Below are positions 51,184-60,625 of a stretch of 60,758 bases of DNA, one piece after another (within the stretch, counting starts at the first letter, position 1; every line of letters begins with the position of its first letter). The stretch covers positions 1 to 60,758 of the forward strand of contig CAUBMI010000007.1 in assembly GCA_958436995.1 (NCBI GenBank), in the 5' to 3' direction. Source of the DNA: an uncultured Collinsella sp. GTDB lineage: Bacteria > Actinomycetota > Coriobacteriia > Coriobacteriales > Coriobacteriaceae. A program made the translations under genes and the position numbers. Below the pieces are notes generated by a model. It worked only from the letters and a program-made list of their open reading frames with translations, did no database searches and was not told the origin of the DNA.

Positions 51184-52460
51184 TGATCTCCTCGGTCGAA
51201 ATGGTCCTTTGGGCAATCCACCACGCCACAACGCTACTCTTTGGCGTCTTTGCCTCGGCGGCGCTGTGCGGTATCGAAATCAATCGACGCCATGCACTCG
51301 AGTTGGTGGGGGTCGGAGCCGCAACCGGCGCTGCCTTTTCGATCGCCAATGTCGTTGGCGGAGAGCTTTTTGCCCGTCAGGTCTATCCGCTCGTCGTGCA
51401 CCTGCCGCTTACCGTCTACCTGTGTGCGCGCTACCGTCTGAGCCCGCTGCTCGCGGCATTGGGCGTCACCAGCGCCTATCTGAGCTGTCAGTTCAGCAAC
51501 TGGATGGGCATCGCCGCCTTTGCCGCAACCGATTCGCAGATCGCGTACTATCTGGCGCGCATCGCGACCACGCTCGGCGTCTTTGCCGTCCTGCTGCATT
51601 GGGCCGGCGACATTGGACCCCGCCTGGCGATTAAAAGCCCCACCGAGCTGGGCATCCTATTAATCCTGCCGCTCGTCTATTACGTCTTTGACTATGCCAC
51701 CAACGTCTACACCACGCTGTTCCACTCGGGCTCGGTGGTGACGGTTGAGCTTTTGGCATTTGCTCTCTGTGCCTTCTATCTTATGTTTCTTGCCGTTTAC
51801 CTGCGCGAATACGAAGAAAAGGAAACCGCCGAGCGAGAGCGTTGGATGCTCGAAACCCGCGACAGCGCCGCCATCAAAGAGCTCGAGGCTTGGCGTCAAT
51901 CTGGGCGCGAGCTGTCGATTCTTCGCCACGATATGCGCCACTTCCTACGCGGCCTGGCGGCTTTAATTGAGGAGGGCCACACCGACGAGGCGCTCAAACG
52001 CATCGACGAACTCTGCGAAGCCGGCGACCGCACCGCCGTACGCCGCTTCTGCGCCAACGAGACCGTAAACATCGCGCTTTCGTCATTCAACTCAGATATC
52101 AATAGAAACGGCATTACCGCCAACCTGCGCGCCGCCGTACCCGAAACCGTCCACGTAGGTGACGCCGACCTGTTTAGCGTGCTCTCAAATGCCTTGGAAA
52201 ACGCTATCACCGCCGCAAGCGCCGCACCCCAAGGAAAGCGATTCGTCGACCTTGACCTGCGACTTGAGGACGGCCAGCTGTTGCTGTTAGTTTCCAACAC
52301 GTTTGACCGCGCGCCGCGCATGGTCGACGGCATGCCCGTGACCCGGCATGCGGGCCACGGCTTTGGAACCAAGAGCATCAAACTTGCCGTGGAGCGCATG
52401 AACGGCAACTGCCAGTTCCGCATTAACGGCGATCGGTTTGAGCTGCGCGCTGTGATGTAG
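51183..52460 (+). CDS. GHKL sensor histidine kinase
   Basis: A 425-residue AgrC-like kinase with about six N-terminal membrane helices (1-210), a coiled segment, the phospho-His in LSILRHDMRHFLRG, an N box LENAITAA and a G box GHGFGTKSI. It partners the overlapping LytTR regulator. No signal peptide precursor or AgrB-like exporter is visible nearby, so its ligand is unknown. Confidence 0.93.
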   Translation: MISSVEMVLWAIHHATTLLFGVFASAALCGIEINRRHALELVGVGAATGAAFSIANVVGGELFARQVYPLVVHLPLTVYLCARYRLSPLLAALGVTSAYLSCQFSNWMGIAAFAATDSQIAYYLARIATTLGVFAVLLHWAGDIGPRLAIKSPTELGILLILPLVYYVFDYATNVYTTLFHSGSVVTVELLAFALCAFYLMFLAVYLREYEEKETAERERWMLETRDSAAIKELEAWRQSGRELSILRHDMRHFLRGLAALIEEGHTDEALKRIDELCEAGDRTAVRRFCANETVNIALSSFNSDINRNGITANLRAAVPETVHVGDADLFSVLSNALENAITAASAAPQGKRFVDLDLRLEDGQLLLLVSNTFDRAPRMVDGMPVTRHAGHGFGTKSIKLAVERMNGNCQFRINGDRFELRAVM

Positions 52461-52524
52461 AAGTACGGCGCCGATCTCGCGGCGCGCCTCGCCCGCCAGG
52501 CAATCGCTCGCCGGTGCCGATCCG

Positions 52525-53100
52525 CTACAGTGGAGCGACCGCCGGGGTCAGCTGCTTGATGTAGGCCCACATGCGCTGCTTGGCCGCCTTGTCGGTCAGC
52601 GCCGCCTCAAAGCCATCGAGCGCGAGCACGCGGCGGCCCTGCACATGGGCGACCAGGCCGGGCTTGAGCATGGCGGTGTCGAAGTCATCAATCGCCACGA
52701 GCATATCGGCGTAGGTTTCGCGCATGACATCGGCCGCGCTGTTATCGAGCAGCAGCACCGCCTCGGGATCCAGAGCCTCAAGCGCCTCGCGGAACAGCTC
52801 GCACGGCAGAGTCTCGCCCACCGCGACCGCTCCATCGCCTGCGCCGGCGACGCTTGCCAGCACGCAAAAATCCTCGGGCGCGTAGCCGATGGCCCCAAGC
52901 GCCTTGCGCAACGCCGCGCCATCCGGACCGGCGGCAAGCTCGCCACCCGAACGCTCGGCCTCGTCCAAATCGCCTTTGACCAGCACGATCGGCGAGCACG
53001 CGTTGCCCACGATGCGCACGCCACGGACCGCAAGCGATGTGAGCTCCTGCTCGGCCGCCTGGGCGATGGCTTCTTTTTTCTGGCTTTGTGACGTGGACAT
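52525..53100 (-). CDS. Unknown soluble protein
   Basis: A 191-residue cytosolic protein from ATG 53100 (GGAGAGC site). Alternating helix/strand pattern with LTSLAVRGVRIVGNACSPIVLVKGDLD, APEDFCVLASVAGAG and ALDPEAVLLLDNSAADVM, then an AYIKQLTP end. The strand-loop-helix around VLLLDNSAADVM faintly recalls uracil-DNA-glycosylase-like folds, but key motifs are missing and I do not assign a function. Divergent from trxA. Confidence 0.7.
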   Translation of the reverse strand: MSTSQSQKKEAIAQAAEQELTSLAVRGVRIVGNACSPIVLVKGDLDEAERSGGELAAGPDGAALRKALGAIGYAPEDFCVLASVAGAGDGAVAVGETLPCELFREALEALDPEAVLLLDNSAADVMRETYADMLVAIDDFDTAMLKPGLVAHVQGRRVLALDGFEAALTDKAAKQRMWAYIKQLTPAVAPL

Positions 53101-53236
53101 GCGCTCTCCAATCGTTTGCGTGCCCACCATTATATAAAAGAGCTGCCCGCGAGTGGTTGCTTTGCGGGCGGCTGGGTATAAGCACGGTCGTACTGAGTTT
53201 TACGCGGCCGAGCCGCGTCGTATTATGGAGGTCACC

Positions 53237-53557
53237 ATGGCTGACATTAAGCAGATTACCCCCGAGAACTTCGATTCCATCGTTAACGACAGCCTGCCCG
53301 TGCTGGTCGATTTTTGGGCGCCCTGGTGCGGGCCCTGCCGATCGCTCTCGCCCATCGTGGACGAGGTAGCCGATGAGCTGGCGGGCAAGCTTGCCGTTGC
53401 CAAATGCAACGTCGACGACAACCAGGACCTGGCCATGAAGTATGGCGTCATGAGCATCCCCACGCTGATTGTGTTTAAGAACGGCGAGGAGATTGACCGC
53501 TCGGTTGGCGCTCTGCCCAAGGCGAGGCTGCAGGCGCTGCTGGAGAAGCATCTGTAA
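53237..53557 (+). CDS. trxA: Thioredoxin
   Basis: A 106-residue thioredoxin with active site WAPWCGPCRSLSP, the cis-proline in SIPTLIVFKNGEE and a C-terminal helix. ATG 53237 is preceded by GGAGG. Reduces disulfides of cytosolic enzymes. Single gene, with a strong terminator downstream. Confidence 0.97.
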   Translation: MADIKQITPENFDSIVNDSLPVLVDFWAPWCGPCRSLSPIVDEVADELAGKLAVAKCNVDDNQDLAMKYGVMSIPTLIVFKNGEEIDRSVGALPKARLQALLEKHL

Positions 53558-53669
53558 TACGCTTGTTACTTGCCCGCCGTCCATGAGCGGTTTTGCACCG
53601 CTCGCCGGACTGCCGGGTGCGGCGCGTGCGACCACGGATAGTATGGTAGTTACAAACAGCCCCCAGTGA

Positions 53670-53706
53670 ACGGGTGCGAGTCGCACAGACTCGCACCCGT
53701 TTTCTT
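53670..53706 (+). terminator. trxA terminator
   Basis: A perfect 13-bp stem (ACGGGTGCGAGTC and complement), a 5-base loop and a TTTCTT tail, 113 bp past the stop. Confidence 0.9.
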
Positions 53707-53778
53707 ATGCAGCGGCGCGCAGAGCGGGCGTAGTAAAATCTGAACCACTGGATTACCGTCCACACAAGGAGATTTCCC

Positions 53779-54027
53779 ATGCATGATGTTGGAATGAACA
53801 TGAGCCAGCTTGCCATGAGCGTCAAGCAGGTCGACGACACCATCGAGCTCGCTCACGAGTGGAGCCATCAGCTGCTGCATGCGACCGAGAACTTTGACAT
53901 GGAGCGCATTGGCGCCAAACTCGAGGCCGCCATGTCTGCGCTGCACGAGGCGCACGATGCGCTCGAGGGCTACGAGGAGGCCATCGAGGCAGATCACAAC
54001 TCCGTCGGCTCCGTGGAGTTGGTGTAA
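53779..54027 (+). CDS. Small helical protein before nikR
   Basis: An 82-residue, probably all-helical acidic protein (AMSVKQVDDTIELAHEWSHQLLHATENFDMERIGAKLEAAMSALHEAHDALEGYEEAI). It has five His residues scattered through the helices. AAGGAG lies 8 bases before the ATG. The stop is one base from the GTG start of nikR, so they are co-transcribed. No family recognised; a nickel or hydrogenase role is only inferred from context. Confidence 0.75.
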   Translation: MHDVGMNMSQLAMSVKQVDDTIELAHEWSHQLLHATENFDMERIGAKLEAAMSALHEAHDALEGYEEAIEADHNSVGSVELV

Positions 54028-54028
54028 C

Positions 54029-54523
54029 GTGGCCGAGCACGAGCACGAGCACGATCACGGTGTGGACGACGACGCGAGCTGCCGCTGCAGCGGCTCCAGC
54101 TCCGAGCTGGTCCGCTTTTCGGTCACCGCGCCCGACGACCTGCTGCGCCGCTTTGACGAGCAAATCGCGCGCCGCGGTGACGTGGCCAACCGATCCGAGG
54201 CCGTACGCGATCTGATTCGCGCCTCGATCGCCAAGGAGCAGATGCGCACGCCCGACGAGCAGGTCGTCGGTTCGCTCACCATGATCTATGACCACCATAC
54301 CGGCGATCTGACGCGCCGTCTGGACGAGGTGCAGCACGACTACACCGACGAGATCGTCTCGACCATGCACGTGCATCTGGACCACCACAACTGCCTGGAG
54401 ATTCTGGCGCTCAAGGGTCGCGGCGAGCGTGTCTACGAGCTGGCCGACCGCCTGCTGGGCCTGCGCGGCGTTAAGCACGGCGAACTCACCTGCGCCGCCA
54501 CCAAGCAGAGCCTGGGGCTGTAA
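54029..54523 (+). CDS. nikR: Nickel-responsive regulator NikR
   Basis: A 164-residue NikR with an added His/Cys-rich leader (HEHEHDHGVDDD, then CRC). The ribbon-helix-helix (RFSVTAPDDLLRRFDEQIARRG, then SEAVRDLIR) spans about 28-72. The ACT-like nickel domain contains MHVHLDHHNCLEILALKG, giving the usual His and Cys ligands. It represses nickel uptake when Ni is ample. GTG 54029 fits the short gap from the upstream stop and a GGAG site. Confidence 0.92.
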   Translation: MAEHEHEHDHGVDDDASCRCSGSSSELVRFSVTAPDDLLRRFDEQIARRGDVANRSEAVRDLIRASIAKEQMRTPDEQVVGSLTMIYDHHTGDLTRRLDEVQHDYTDEIVSTMHVHLDHHNCLEILALKGRGERVYELADRLLGLRGVKHGELTCAATKQSLGL

Positions 54524-54581
54524 CGGGATTTCCCGCAGCGCACCTGCCAAAAAGGGACAGGTTTCAACGAAGGAGGGTCGC

Positions 54582-57050
54582 ATGCGACATGTGCATATCC
54601 ATGTAACGGGCATTGTGCAGGGCGTTGGCATGCGGCCATTTGTGTATCGCGAGGCTATGGCGCATGGCATTTGCGGCTGGGTGCTCAACGCGGGCGATGG
54701 CGTGCACATCGAGGCGCATGCTTTGAGTGAGGCGCTCGACGAATTTGTCGCCGCGCTGTCGGAGCACGCGCCTGCCGCGGCCCGCGTTGAGCATGTCGCT
54801 GTTACAGACCTGGAGCCCCACGCTTGGGATGCCGACGATGAGCAGGCCTTTCGTATCGTAGCGTCGCAGGATCAGACCGTGCACACGACGCTCGTCTCCC
54901 CCGATATCGCCACCTGTGACGACTGCCTGCGCGAGCTGTTCGACCCCGCCGACCGACGCTATCACTACCCCTTTATCAACTGCACCAACTGCGGGCCACG
55001 CTTTACCATCATCCGGTCGCTGCCTTATGACCGAGCGGCCACGTCGATGGATTGCTTTCCCATGTGCCCCAAGTGCGCCGCAGAGTATGGCGACCCGCTT
55101 GACCGGCGCTTTCACGCGCAGCCCGATGCCTGCTTTGATTGCGGGCCGCATATTACGTGGCGCGAGGCGGGCGTGGGCGATGGGCGGGACGAAGCCGCCG
55201 CGTCACTGGCCGTCGGCACCACGCGCGAGACCAGCGACGCCATTATCGACCGCTGTGTTGAGCTGCTGGCCTGTGGCAGTATCGTCGCTATCAAGGGTCT
55301 GGGCGGATTTCACTTGGCATGCGACGCCTCCAACGAGCAGGCGGTAGCCGAGCTTCGCCGCCGCAAACGCCGCAGCAACAAGCCGCTTGCCGTTATGGTG
55401 CGCGACCTTGCCGACGTTGAACGCCTGTGCCATGTCAACGACGTTGAACGCGGCTTGCTGGCCGGCAGCATTCGCCCCATTGTGCTGCTGCGCCGACGTG
55501 CCGCTTGCGAGAGCGGCGGTTCTCCCAACGCCCTCGCGCTCGCGCTGTCCGTCGCACACGACCTTCCCGAGCTCGGTGTTATGCTCCCCTACACCCCGCT
55601 TCAGCATCTGTTGCTTGCCGCGGCAGAAGCCCGCGGTATGCACGCGCTCGTCATGACCAGCGGAAACCTGAGCGAAGAACCCATCGAGACCGACGACGAC
55701 CTTGCCTGGGAACACCTCGTTGCCGCCGGCATCGCCGACGCGTTGCTCGGTAACGACCGCGCAATTCTGTCGCGCTACGACGACTCTGTGGCACGCGTGG
55801 TCGACGGCGCCGTTATGCCCGTTCGCCGCGCTCGCGGATATGCACCCCAGCCGCTGCCGTTGCCGGCGCTCGACGGCGCTCCGCCCTGCGTGCTCGCCTG
55901 CGGGCCACAACAAAAGGCCACGATTGCGCTCACGCGTGAAGGGACGAACGGCGAGGCAACCTGTTTTGTGTCGCAGCATATCGGCGATGTTGAAAACGGC
56001 GGGACCTTCGATGCCTGGAACGCCGCGCGCACGCGCCTGGAAGATCTCTTTGACTTGGCGCCCGCCGCCTTGGCCTGCGATGTACACCCCAGCTATCTAT
56101 CGAGCCAGTGGGCGCGCGAGCAGGCGCGAAAATGCAATCTACCGCTCGTCGAGGTGCAGCACCATCATGCGCATATCGCGAGCGTAATGGCCGAGGCTAT
56201 CGCCGCGGGCCAGCTTACAACCGACGCGCGTGTCCTTGGCATCGCCTTTGACGGCACCGGCGCCGGCACCGATGGGACCATTTGGGGCGGCGAGTTTCTT
56301 GTTGCCAGCCTTGGCGGCTTTGAGCGCGCCGCGCATTTGCGCACCTGGGCGCTCCCCGGCGGGGCGGCCTCCGTGCGTGACGCCCGCCGCAACGCCTTCG
56401 CCTTGCTCAGTGAGCTCGGCCTGCTCGAGCACCCAGGCGCCGCTCGGCTTTTGGACAGCCTCGACGAGCAAACGCGCAGCGTGACAGCCACCATGATCGA
56501 GCGCGGCATCAACAGCCCGCATACCAGCAGCATGGGGCGTCTCTTTGATGCCGCGGCAGCAATTCTGGGCATCTGCGACAAGGCAACCTACGAGGGCGAA
56601 CCCGCCATAGAATTCGAAGCCGCCGCCTGGCGCGCGCTCAGCAGTGAAAGTGCCTGCCCTACCGGCAATATGGCCAGCTTTTCCGTAATCGAATCATCCC
56701 GTCCGGACGACTGCCATGTTCTGAACTCCAGACCGCTTTTTGAGGCGCTTTTGGAGGGAATCGGGGCCGGCGTGCCCGCCGACAGGCTCGCGCTCGACTT
56801 CCATGTCGCCGTCGCACGCGCATCGGCCCGCATCGCAAACGAGATCTGCGCCCGTGAAAGCCTCGACACCGTCGTGCTCTCGGGCGGCGTGTTCATGAAC
56901 CGACTTTTGCTTCAGCTCCTCACCCGCGAGCTCAAAAGCATGGGTCTCACTGTCTTGATTCCCCACTCCGTGCCCGTCAACGACGGCTGCATCGCCTACG
57001 GTCAGGCCGCCATCGCTCGCGCTCGCCTCGCGCAGACAGCATCGCGATAG
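54582..57050 (+). CDS. hypF: Carbamoyltransferase HypF
   Basis: An 822-residue HypF. In order: acylphosphatase domain (HIHVTGIVQGVGMRPFVYREA, 1-95), two zinc fingers (CDDC..CTNC, CPKC..CFDC, about 105-190), YrdC domain (210-410) and Kae1-like domain (430-822; HHHAHIASVMAE, AFDGTGAGTDGTIWGGEF, LSGGVFMNRLL). It makes thiocyanate-type carbamoyl groups on HypE for the hydrogenase cyanide ligands. Start follows AAGGAGGG. Confidence 0.96.
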   Translation: MRHVHIHVTGIVQGVGMRPFVYREAMAHGICGWVLNAGDGVHIEAHALSEALDEFVAALSEHAPAAARVEHVAVTDLEPHAWDADDEQAFRIVASQDQTVHTTLVSPDIATCDDCLRELFDPADRRYHYPFINCTNCGPRFTIIRSLPYDRAATSMDCFPMCPKCAAEYGDPLDRRFHAQPDACFDCGPHITWREAGVGDGRDEAAASLAVGTTRETSDAIIDRCVELLACGSIVAIKGLGGFHLACDASNEQAVAELRRRKRRSNKPLAVMVRDLADVERLCHVNDVERGLLAGSIRPIVLLRRRAACESGGSPNALALALSVAHDLPELGVMLPYTPLQHLLLAAAEARGMHALVMTSGNLSEEPIETDDDLAWEHLVAAGIADALLGNDRAILSRYDDSVARVVDGAVMPVRRARGYAPQPLPLPALDGAPPCVLACGPQQKATIALTREGTNGEATCFVSQHIGDVENGGTFDAWNAARTRLEDLFDLAPAALACDVHPSYLSSQWAREQARKCNLPLVEVQHHHAHIASVMAEAIAAGQLTTDARVLGIAFDGTGAGTDGTIWGGEFLVASLGGFERAAHLRTWALPGGAASVRDARRNAFALLSELGLLEHPGAARLLDSLDEQTRSVTATMIERGINSPHTSSMGRLFDAAAAILGICDKATYEGEPAIEFEAAAWRALSSESACPTGNMASFSVIESSRPDDCHVLNSRPLFEALLEGIGAGVPADRLALDFHVAVARASARIANEICARESLDTVVLSGGVFMNRLLLQLLTRELKSMGLTVLIPHSVPVNDGCIAYGQAAIARARLAQTASR

Positions 57051-57181
57051 GCTGTTTTGCCAGCCTGCGCGCCGCCGTCTCACAGGTGTAACGCGTTTGC
57101 TCGTGACTCCCGCGAGCGCTACCATCAACTGATGGGTAATTAGGCGCCTATCCAGCGCAAAACGTATAAAAGGGGAACATT

Positions 57182-57442
57182 ATGTGCCTTGCCGTTCCCG
57201 GTAAAGTGGTCAAACGCGACGACGACCTTAAGGCGACCGTCGACATGATGGGCATCGAGCGCCCCGTTTCGCTGCGCCTCGTGCCGACGGCACAGGTAGG
57301 CGACTATATTCTCGTGCACGCCGGCTTTGGCATCCAGATTGTCGATAAGCAGGAAGCGCAAGAGACGCTCAAGCTGGTCAACGCCATGACCGAACTGGTC
57401 GAAGAAGACCAGCTCGCCACCAACCCGGCCGAGGCATACTAG
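57182..57442 (+). CDS. hypC: Hydrogenase maturation factor HypC
   Basis: An 86-residue HypC/HupF protein. The N-terminus MCLAVPGKVV carries the essential Cys2 that holds the Fe(CN)2CO unit with HypD. AAAGGGGAAC precedes the ATG. Its stop overlaps the hypD GTG. A 131-bp gap after hypF may hold a second promoter. Confidence 0.96.
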   Translation: MCLAVPGKVVKRDDDLKATVDMMGIERPVSLRLVPTAQVGDYILVHAGFGIQIVDKQEAQETLKLVNAMTELVEEDQLATNPAEAY

Positions 57443-58554
57443 TGGCGGCGGCGCAGCCGGTTCGCTCCGGTATCGACTTTTCGGCATTTCGCGACCCCAG
57501 GCTGGCTCGCGAGCTCATCGATCGTATTCATGAGCTTGTCGGCAGCCGCAGCATCAACCTTATGGAAGTCTGCGGCACGCATACCGTGAGCATCGGGCGC
57601 TATGGCTTTCGCTCCATTATGCCTGCCGGGCTCAAACTGCTGAGCGGTCCGGGTTGCCCCGTCTGCGTTACCGCCAACCGCGATATCGACCATGCAATCG
57701 CGCTCGCCAAGATGGACGGCGCCATCATCACCACCTTTGGCGACATGATGCGCGTGCCCGGATCGTCCACCTCACTTTCTGCGCAAAAGGCAGCGGGGCG
57801 CGATATTCGCATTGTGTACTCCCCGCTCGATGCACTCGATATCGCCGAACACAACCCCGATCGCCCGGTCATCTTTATGGGCGTCGGCTTTGAGACCACG
57901 ACGCCTGCCATCGCCGCCGCCATTTTGGAGGCCGATGCACGCGGACTCCAGAACTTCTCGGTCTATTGCGCCCACAAGACCACGCCGCCGGCGCTGCGCG
58001 CCATCGCCAACGATCCCGAGACCACTATCGACGGCTTTATCCTTCCGGGACACGTCGCCACCATCACGGGCTTAGCCCCCTTTGACTTTTTGGTCGATGA
58101 GTTCAATACCCCGGGTGTGGTCACCGGATTTGAGCCGGTCGATATTCTGCAGGGCATCTGCATGCTGGTCCAGATGGTTGTTGAGGGGCAGCCCGCAATC
58201 GACAACGCCTACCGCCGTGGCGTCAACGCAGACGGCAACCCCGTAGCGCGCCAGCTGGTCGAGCAGGTGTTTGAGCCATGCGACACCACGTGGCGCGGGC
58301 TGGGGCCGATTGCCAACTCGGGCCTTTCCATCCGCCCCGAGTTCTCGCGCTTTGATGCCCGCACTCGCTTTGACGTGCCCGTTGAGACGACGGTCGAGCC
58401 GCGTGGGTGCCGCTGCGGCGACGTGCTGCGCGGGGCCATTACGCCGAGCGACTGCCCTCTGTTCGGCCGCGCTTGTACACCCGAGCATCCCATCGGCCCC
58501 TGCATGGTGAGTTCCGAGGGCAGCTGCGCGGCGTACTACCGCTACCGCGACTAG
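57442..58554 (+). CDS. hypD: Hydrogenase maturation factor HypD
   Basis: A 370-residue HypD. Motifs: MEVCGTHT, GPGCPVCVT, GFETTTPAIA and the C-terminal cluster-binding part RGCRCGDVLRG, CPLFGRACTPEHPIGPCMVSSEGSC. It is the scaffold, with HypC, for assembling Fe(CN)2CO. Starts at GTG overlapping the hypC stop codon (TAGTG). Confidence 0.96.
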   Translation: MAAAQPVRSGIDFSAFRDPRLARELIDRIHELVGSRSINLMEVCGTHTVSIGRYGFRSIMPAGLKLLSGPGCPVCVTANRDIDHAIALAKMDGAIITTFGDMMRVPGSSTSLSAQKAAGRDIRIVYSPLDALDIAEHNPDRPVIFMGVGFETTTPAIAAAILEADARGLQNFSVYCAHKTTPPALRAIANDPETTIDGFILPGHVATITGLAPFDFLVDEFNTPGVVTGFEPVDILQGICMLVQMVVEGQPAIDNAYRRGVNADGNPVARQLVEQVFEPCDTTWRGLGPIANSGLSIRPEFSRFDARTRFDVPVETTVEPRGCRCGDVLRGAITPSDCPLFGRACTPEHPIGPCMVSSEGSCAAYYRYRD

Positions 58555-58602
58555 CCCGGACACACCCACATACTGGCACCACCCACGATTGGAGTTTTGG
58601 AT

Positions 58603-59637
58603 ATGTCCCATAGCATCACCGATAGCACCGTCCTGTTGGGCCACGGCTCCGGCGGGCAGATGATGAAGCGCATCATCGACGAAGTCTTTTTGGATGCCTT
58701 TGGCTCGCCCGAGCTGCTTGCGGGCAACGATGCCGGCGTCGCCGCGCTGCCCGCGAGCGGGCGCATCGCCATGTCGACCGACAGCTTTGTGGTCTCGCCG
58801 CAGTTCTTCCCCGGTGGCAACATCGGCCGCCTCGCCGTGTGCGGAACCGTCAACGACGTCGCGACCTCGGGCGCCAACGTGCGCTACCTATCGTGCGGTT
58901 TTATCCTCGAAGAGGGCTACCCCATGGACAAGCTCCACCAGATTGCGCAGACGATGGCCGAGACCGCACGCGAGGCCGATGTGCGCATCATCACCGGCGA
59001 CACCAAGGTGGTCGAGCGCGGCGGGGCCGACAGCGTCTACATCAATACCGCCGGGGTGGGCGAGGTGCCCGAGGGCGTGGCGCTCAGCGGCGCCAACTGC
59101 CAGCCTGGCGATGTCATTCTGGTATCGGGTACACTCGGCGACCACGGTATCGCCATCATGAGTCAGCGCGAGGGTCTGGCGTTTTCAAGCACCATCGAAA
59201 GCGACGCCGCGCCGCTCAACCACCTGATTGCCGATGTGCTTGCCGCAGCACCCGACACACGCTGCTTCCGCGACCCCACGCGCGGTGGCCTGGCCTCGAC
59301 GCTCAACGAGTTTGCGCAGGCCAGCGGTGTTGCCATGGAAATCGACGAGGACGATGTACCCGTGCGCCCCGACGTGCAGGCAGCCTGCGAGATGCTCGGC
59401 TACGATGTGCTGCAGGTGGCAAACGAGGGCAAGATGGTCGCCGTGGTGCCGGCCGAGCAGGCCGATGCCGCACTGGCCGCCATGCGCGCCGCCCGCTACG
59501 GCGAGAACGCCGCCATCATCGGTCGCGTGCTGCCACTTGCCGAGGGCGCCCGTCCCGCCGTGCGCGTGCGCACCGGCTGGGGTTCGACCCGCATCCTCGA
59601 CATGCTCGTAGGAGAGCAGCTGCCGAGAATTTGCTAA
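58603..59637 (+). CDS. hypE: Carbamoyl dehydratase HypE
   Basis: A 344-residue PurM-like HypE. GHGSGGQMMKRII and VSPQFFPGGNIGRLAVCGTVNDV are the ATP-binding parts; the C-terminus ends PRIC, whose terminal Cys is carbamoylated by HypF and dehydrated to thiocyanate. ATG 58603 has TTGGAG upstream and is preferred to TTG 58597. Last of the hypF-C-D-E set; no hypB or hydrogenase structural gene follows in the window. Confidence 0.96.
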   Translation: MSHSITDSTVLLGHGSGGQMMKRIIDEVFLDAFGSPELLAGNDAGVAALPASGRIAMSTDSFVVSPQFFPGGNIGRLAVCGTVNDVATSGANVRYLSCGFILEEGYPMDKLHQIAQTMAETAREADVRIITGDTKVVERGGADSVYINTAGVGEVPEGVALSGANCQPGDVILVSGTLGDHGIAIMSQREGLAFSSTIESDAAPLNHLIADVLAAAPDTRCFRDPTRGGLASTLNEFAQASGVAMEIDEDDVPVRPDVQAACEMLGYDVLQVANEGKMVAVVPAEQADAALAAMRAARYGENAAIIGRVLPLAEGARPAVRVRTGWGSTRILDMLVGEQLPRIC

Positions 59638-59742
59638 CGACAAAGGCTCAGGGCTATTAAAGATATTCAGATTCCAAACATGCCCGGCACGCATGCCCAG
59701 TATCATGGGGTGCGTTTTACAACTCAAGCGGCAGGAGCACCC

Positions 59743-60411
59743 ATGGCAGCAGCTTTTTCCCATGTGATCTTTGACCTGGACGGCACCATTCTCAACACGC
59801 TCGAGGACCTGGCGGCCGCCGGCAACCATACCTGCGAGATGCACGGCTGGCCCACGTTTGCCGTAGACGAGTACCGCTACAAGGTGGGAAACGGCATGCT
59901 CAAGCTGGTTGAGCGTTTTATGCCTGCCGAATATGCGGGTGACGGTCGCATGTTTGAGCAGACGCTTGCCGAGTTTAGGGCTTACTACGGCGAGCACAAG
60001 GAGGACCACACCGCCCCCTATGCCGGCACGATCGAGATGCTCGACCGCCTACGCGCCGCGGGCGTTCAGCTTGCCGTGCTCACCAACAAGGACCACGTCT
60101 CGGCGGCTCCGCTTATTGAGAAGTATTTTGGTTCCGAGCGCTTTGCGCTGGTACAGGGCCGTGTCGATGCGTTTCCTCCCAAGCCCGAGGCGCCTGTTAC
60201 GCTGCATGTGATGAAAGAGCTAGGCGCCGATCCGGCAACCACACTCTATGTAGGCGATTCCAATGTCGATATCCTGACCGGTCACAATGCCGGCCTCAAG
60301 AGCGCCGGTGTCACCTGGGGCTTCCGCGGCCGCGCAGAGCTGGAGGCCGCCGGCGCCGACTACGTGGTGGACACCCAGGACGAGCTCGCGGCGCTGATTC
60401 TGGGCGAGTAG
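59743..60411 (+). CDS. HAD-family phosphatase, Gph-like
   Basis: A 222-residue HAD subfamily IA hydrolase. Motif I is FDLDGTILNTLEDL, motif II LTNK, and motif IV GDSNVDILTGHNAG. Closest in plan to phosphoglycolate phosphatase, but substrate cannot be told. ATG 59743 has AGGAG 6 bases upstream. Probably a separate transcription unit from hyp genes. Confidence 0.88.
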   Translation: MAAAFSHVIFDLDGTILNTLEDLAAAGNHTCEMHGWPTFAVDEYRYKVGNGMLKLVERFMPAEYAGDGRMFEQTLAEFRAYYGEHKEDHTAPYAGTIEMLDRLRAAGVQLAVLTNKDHVSAAPLIEKYFGSERFALVQGRVDAFPPKPEAPVTLHVMKELGADPATTLYVGDSNVDILTGHNAGLKSAGVTWGFRGRAELEAAGADYVVDTQDELAALILGE

Positions 60412-60451
60412 CGGGGCTGTCGCTCAACACGGCTGCATAGATTCTGTCGCG

Positions 60452-60625
60452 CGGAAAGCGCATCCCGTTTTGCCGCCTCAGAATGGGATGCGCTTTCCGG
60501 TTGAGCCTTGTCGGGGAATCGGCATCCCGTTTCAGAGCAATATTCCGGGTCGCACTTTCCGCAACCCAACCCATCCGGAAACCGCGACCCGCTATTCGGC
60601 CAAATACCGGCTCGTATTTTCCCGA
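60452..60625. repeat. GGAAA..TCCC palindromic repeat cluster 3
   Basis: A perfect 15-bp inverted repeat CGGAAAGCGCATCCC (60452-60466 with 60485-60499) is followed by further modules, including CGGGTCGCACTTTCCG paired with CGGAAACCGCGACCCG (two mismatches), then TTCGGCCAAATA. Same family as the clusters at 20568 and 45586. No gene is seen from 60412 to the window end. Confidence 0.85.

Noticed and set aside
53707..53778. NikR binding site before the nikR operon
   Set aside because: No GTATGA-N16-TCATAC-like palindrome is visible.
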